This document shows positions 6,044 to 9,031 of a stretch of 9,031 nt of DNA, piece by piece. This stretch comes from Methanobacteriota archaeon (GTDB taxonomy: Archaea > Thermoplasmatota > DTKX01 > GCA-020343715). The notes below the pieces were generated by a model, which saw only the letters and a program-made list of their open reading frames with translations, ran no database searches and was not told the DNA's origin. The translations under genes were made by a program, and so were the position numbers. The stretch spans positions 1 to 9,031 of the forward strand of contig JAUVEQ010000093.1 of the NCBI GenBank assembly GCA_030594725.1, read 5' to 3'. Position 1 is the first letter of the stretch, and each line of letters opens with the position of its first letter.

Positions 6044-8731
6044 CTACCAATATCGCAGGAGGACTATGGCGACGGCGGTGATCACGGCCGCCCCCACGAG
6101 GATCAAGATGAAGGTAAGGGGGGTCAACCCGCCCAGCAACTCCTCTCCCCCGTCGTCCACAGGCGGTACGTAGGGCCCCTGGGCGTTGAACTTGAGGGTG
6201 GCGTTGTTGTTGTCCGTCCTCGACTCCTCCGGGTAGGCGTTGACGATGTCCACGAACACGAAGTGTGCGCCTTGGTCCACCATGATGTCGAAGCCGGTGT
6301 ATGCGAAGCCGTAGGCGCCGACGCCGATGTCGGAGCTGCCCTCGAGGTTCTCCGCCTCCCTTCCGTCCACGTAGAGCCTCACCGTGCAGGAGGCGTTCAG
6401 GCCCCCCAGGTTCTCCACCCTCACGGACACGGTGAAGGTGGTGTTGGCGTAGGGGGTGGGATTGGACAGGGAGATGTTCTCGATGGTAAGGTCCGGAAGG
6501 TTCGACACGATCACCGGCTCCACCATCCTGTTGTTCGACAGGTTGGCGTCGGAGGGCTGCACGTCCACCACCTCCACAGTGAGGTCGATGACCCCCTCCT
6601 CGATGGGCACCCAGGTGAAGGAGACGGTGATCCGGTCGTACACCGTCACGGGCCGGTCCTCGATGGGTTCTCCCGTTCCGGGTTCGCCCTCCCAGGCCTT
6701 GAAGGTGCCGTTGCCTGTCGTGAAGCCCAGGTTGCGCAGGTCCACCGCTACGGTGACATTGATGCCCACGGCCACCTTCTCCGACTCGATGCGAATGGCG
6801 ATGACGGCAAGGTCTGGCTCCAGGCTCTTGAGCACCCGGAGCTGGGTGGTGTTCGAGGCCGTGAGGTCGTTGTCGTCGGTGGTCGATGCTGAGTATATGT
6901 AGGTCCCCTCGCTGTTCGGTGCGACGGTCGAGAGCCGGAACACACCACGGGCGTCGGACTCCTTGAAGACCAGCAGCCCGTTGGGTCCCTCGATGCGGAC
7001 CTGCAGCCCCTCGGCCCGGACGCCGTTGCCGTACACCAGCTCGCCCCTGACCACGATATTCTCGTTCGGCAGCACGGTGGCAGGGTCCACGACGAGGGAC
7101 ATGTCCAGGTATAACGGTGGCAGGTCGGTCACGTGGAACTGCACGGACTCGATCGTGGACACATCGATGCCGTCGTCCGCCTGGACCTCGAGCAGGTGGG
7201 CACCCGGGTCCATCTCTTCGGTGGAGATGTTGGCGCTCCACCGCGTCGAGCCCTCGGCGAGCATCCACTCGCCCCCGTCCATGCGCAGGCGGACCAGCTC
7301 CACGTTGTCATCCACGTCGAAGGCTATGCCCGACGCCTTGAGGACCACATCCACGGTGTCCCCCTCCTGGGGCGACTCGATGAACACCTCTGGCGGGGTG
7401 TTGGGCTCTCCGTTCTCCACCTTGACCTGGACGGACGTCACAGGTCCGTCGGCGAAGGCGTCGGAGGCGTAGGCCTCCAGGGTGTACCACCCGTCGGACA
7501 CGGCGGTCGTATCCCACGCGTAGGTGGGCTCCTCGGTCACGGGAAGGTCGATCCACGGCCCTCCTCCTATGCTGAGCCGGACCTGCTCCACCGGGGTGTC
7601 GGGATCGTTAACACGGAGGCGGACCAGCACGGTGCTGTTGACGTGGGTCCCGTTGACCGGCGATATGAAGTCGGTGGTCGGCGGCACGTTCTCGACCCCT
7701 ACGAACAGGGGCACCTCGGCCTCGACCGGACCGGCTCCCCCGTTGGAGGGATGCTCCACAATGAACCTGAGCTGGTAGGGGTCCTCCGAGTAGACCGCCT
7801 TCCAGGGGAAGCTGGCTATCGCCGAACCCTGGGCGGGGATGTCGATCCGGACCCTGTCCCGGAGGACCTGGCCGTCCACGGGATGGGTGAGCTCGATGGT
7901 AACGTTGGCAAGGTATGCGGTGTCCCGGCCTCCGTTCAGAACGGTGCAGTTCAGGAGGGCGTCGTCGTCGTTGAACAGGGGGTCGGGCGACCAGTGGATG
8001 CCTGTCTTGGGCAGGACCAGCTTAACCTCCGGGAGCACTGTCCAAGTGAGGTCGACGGACCCCCCCTCTCCCGTATACCACTGGGACCTCCACCCCAGCT
8101 CGATGTCGTAGGTCCCAGGTTCAAGACCGGGATTGGAGGCTACCAGGGCGATCAACTTCGTGACCCCGGGGGCGAGCTCGGTCGAGTTACCGGGATTGAA
8201 CACCATCTGTATCGAGGAGTTCGAGGCATTTGCCCAGATGAGGACCGAGTCCCTGTCGTTCCCGCCGTTGGTGACGTTGATGGCCCACGAGGTCAGGCCG
8301 TCCCTCTCCGTCGTCCTGTGGGGCTCGGGGACGGTGACGGTCATGCCCAGGGTCCGATTCCAGGGCAGCCGGAGGTCCACCTGCTGGGTCGTGGCGGCGG
8401 TAAGGGTGATGTTGGCGTCGGTCATGGCGCCCACGAGGGCGTAGGACGCACGGAACTGGGCCCTCCATCCCGGGTCCCATTTGATGGCGGGCACCGTGAA
8501 GCTGTAGGTCCCCGTCTCCATCGACACCGTTAGGTCCCAGTGCACCAGGACCTCCAGGTCGCTGTAGATCTCAAGGCTCACCGTGGCGCCCCTCACCGGT
8601 GACGCGCCATCGCCCGTGAGGACGGAACCCTGGAGGGTCAGCGGAGAGGTCGCCCTGTCCCCCACCGCCATCGACATGACGGCAGGTACGAGGAGCAGTA
8701 CAATGACGAACCAGACCCCTAACCTTGACAT
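6044..8731 (-). CDS. Exported, membrane-anchored surface protein with Ig-like and CARDB domains
   Basis: This 895-aa protein is built for display outside the cell. A signal peptide (about 1-22, LGVWFVIVLLLVPAVM) leads to a chain of beta-sandwich domains: a regulatory/prealbumin-like fold (30-125), a domain with the NVTNGGNDRDSV signature of NEW3/CARDB-type folds (128-235), a CARDB-like domain (236-345), two bacterial-Ig-type domains with PPTTDFISPVNGT (350-440) and TPPEVFIESPQEGD (445-535), a third Ig-like domain (540-635), and two CARDB domains starting EPDLAVIAI (638) and LPDLTIENI (745). A Pro/Asp/Gly linker (850-868) precedes one membrane helix (about 870-892) and a tiny tail, LLRYW. There are 19 N-glycosylation sequons. 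Such domains act in adhesion or scaffolding; no enzyme domain is visible. The start is the ATG at 8731, giving a well-formed signal peptide, though its Shine-Dalgarno site (GGAAGGT) is weak. It diverges from the TPR gene and precedes the 550-aa gene. Confidence 0.93.
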   Translation of the reverse strand: MSRLGVWFVIVLLLVPAVMSMAVGDRATSPLTLQGSVLTGDGASPVRGATVSLEIYSDLEVLVHWDLTVSMETGTYSFTVPAIKWDPGWRAQFRASYALVGAMTDANITLTAATTQQVDLRLPWNRTLGMTVTVPEPHRTTERDGLTSWAINVTNGGNDRDSVLIWANASNSSIQMVFNPGNSTELAPGVTKLIALVASNPGLEPGTYDIELGWRSQWYTGEGGSVDLTWTVLPEVKLVLPKTGIHWSPDPLFNDDDALLNCTVLNGGRDTAYLANVTIELTHPVDGQVLRDRVRIDIPAQGSAIASFPWKAVYSEDPYQLRFIVEHPSNGGAGPVEAEVPLFVGVENVPPTTDFISPVNGTHVNSTVLVRLRVNDPDTPVEQVRLSIGGGPWIDLPVTEEPTYAWDTTAVSDGWYTLEAYASDAFADGPVTSVQVKVENGEPNTPPEVFIESPQEGDTVDVVLKASGIAFDVDDNVELVRLRMDGGEWMLAEGSTRWSANISTEEMDPGAHLLEVQADDGIDVSTIESVQFHVTDLPPLYLDMSLVVDPATVLPNENIVVRGELVYGNGVRAEGLQVRIEGPNGLLVFKESDARGVFRLSTVAPNSEGTYIYSASTTDDNDLTASNTTQLRVLKSLEPDLAVIAIRIESEKVAVGINVTVAVDLRNLGFTTGNGTFKAWEGEPGTGEPIEDRPVTVYDRITVSFTWVPIEEGVIDLTVEVVDVQPSDANLSNNRMVEPVIVSNLPDLTIENISLSNPTPYANTTFTVSVRVENLGGLNASCTVRLYVDGREAENLEGSSDIGVGAYGFAYTGFDIMVDQGAHFVFVDIVNAYPEESRTDNNNATLKFNAQGPYVPPVDDGGEELLGGLTPLTFILILVGAAVITAVAIVLLRYW

Positions 8732-8765
8732 GGCCAGGTACCTTCCGTCCTAAGGATGGCCCGGC

Positions 8766-8783
8766 TTGCTCTTAACCCTTGCG
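8766..8783 (-). promoter_or_regulatory. Possible promoter of the surface-protein gene
   Basis: The minus strand reads CGCAAGGGTTAAGAGCAA, a BRE-like stretch followed by a weak TATA-like GGTTAAGAGC, 37-46 nt before the ATG at 8731. It is one half of a divergent 151-nt gap shared with the plus-strand TPR gene. Confidence 0.3.
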
Positions 8784-8825
8784 GGCCTGTTGGGAACGCG
8801 GTTAGCTCACCTTCGCGATACTGGT

Positions 8826-8840
8826 ACCCAAACCTTTATG
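8826..8840 (+). promoter_or_regulatory. Putative BRE/TATA promoter of the TPR gene
   Basis: The sequence ACCCAAACCTTTATG has a purine-rich BRE-like part and a TATA-like TTTATG, 43-48 nt before the ATG at 8883. It matches 13 of 15 bases of the element before the left-edge exported protein. A GGTACC palindrome overlaps its upstream side (8823-8828). Confidence 0.55.
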
Positions 8841-8873
8841 CCGATGTCGGTCTTTGTTAAAAAATACCGACGC

Positions 8874-8879
8874 GGTGAT
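8874..8879 (+). promoter_or_regulatory. Shine-Dalgarno site of the TPR gene
   Basis: GGTGAT ends three bases before the ATG at 8883. An ATG at 8878 overlaps the site but is closed by a stop after nine codons, so 8883 is the start. Confidence 0.7.
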
Positions 8880-8882
8880 GAC

Positions 8883-9031
8883 ATGTCCGGAGCAGATAAG
8901 GAGATAGCGGCCGGAGAGAGGAAACTTGCTGATATGGATTTCAAGGCTGCCCTCTCCAAGTTCAAGAGAGCGATCAAGCTGGACCCCAAGGCGCCCGAGG
9001 CCCACTTCGGCAAGGCGGAGGCCGCCCTGGG
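8883..9031 (+). CDS. TPR-repeat protein, 3' end beyond the window
   Basis: Forty-nine full codons are visible before the window ends. The product starts MSGADKEIAAGERKLADM and continues with a tetratricopeptide-like repeat at about residues 10-46: paired helices with alanines at small-residue positions and the closing signature AIKLDPKAPEAHFGKAEA. Such repeats form a helical solenoid that binds other proteins. No signal peptide is present, so this end is cytoplasmic. What follows the repeat cannot be seen, so neither the full length nor the partner is known. The start is supported by GGTGAT three bases upstream and a TATA-like box about 45 nt upstream. It diverges from the surface-protein gene across a 151-nt gap; coregulation is possible but not shown. 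Confidence 0.8.
   Translation, partial: MSGADKEIAAGERKLADMDFKAALSKFKRAIKLDPKAPEAHFGKAEAAL

Noticed and set aside
5991..7268. Upstream extension of the 550-aa gene to a 976-codon open frame
   Set aside because: The added part overlaps the surface-protein gene in another frame and translates to Arg/Gly/His/Pro-rich low complexity. The sequence changes character at about the Met at 5990.
7133..8533. A 466-codon open frame on the plus strand opposite the surface-protein gene
   Set aside because: The opposite strand encodes a coherent exported protein with domains and sequons. This frame gives Gly/Val/Asp/His-rich sequence with no sensible domain and is a composition artefact.
1..9031. CRISPR array, transposon, tRNA or rRNA
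   Set aside because: I saw no regularly spaced repeats, transposase motifs, terminal inverted repeats or RNA gene signatures, and coding sequence fills all but about 560 bases of the window.

Overview
The window looks like a GC-rich (about 60% or more by eye) archaeal chromosome segment. The evidence is an archaeal-type MCM helicase, a short archaeal-type PRPP synthetase, a DUF424 protein (an archaeal family), a CARDB/Ig-like surface protein dense in N-glycosylation sequons, Shine-Dalgarno sites of the form GGTGAT, and AT-rich TATA-like boxes about 40-48 nt before most start codons. The mix fits a euryarchaeon, and I lean towards Thermoplasmata or a relative, but this is an inference that only a phylogeny of the MCM or PRPS could settle. 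I see no mobile element, CRISPR array, tRNA or rRNA.

Layout: six genes lie on the minus strand and one starts on the plus strand at the right edge. In transcription order from right to left they are: an 895-aa exported, membrane-anchored multi-domain surface protein (8731-6044); a 550-aa protein I do not recognise (5990-4338), 53 nt downstream and probably cotranscribed; MCM helicase (4254-2086); DUF424 (2007-1708, TTG start); PRPP synthetase (1585-728, TTG start); and a second exported protein (653 to beyond the left edge). Diverging from the surface-protein gene is a TPR protein (8883 to beyond the right edge).

How they may work together: MCM unwinds DNA in replication and PRPP synthetase feeds nucleotide synthesis, so the middle of the window is a housekeeping block. 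The two exported proteins belong to the cell envelope. The 550-aa protein sits between the surface protein and MCM and is the least explained item. Gaps between genes are short (53-151 nt). Five of the minus-strand genes and the plus-strand gene each have a plausible promoter at a similar distance. Three stop codons are followed directly by an inverted repeat, so most genes look separately transcribed rather than part of one long operon. No intergenic stretch exceeds 300 bases.
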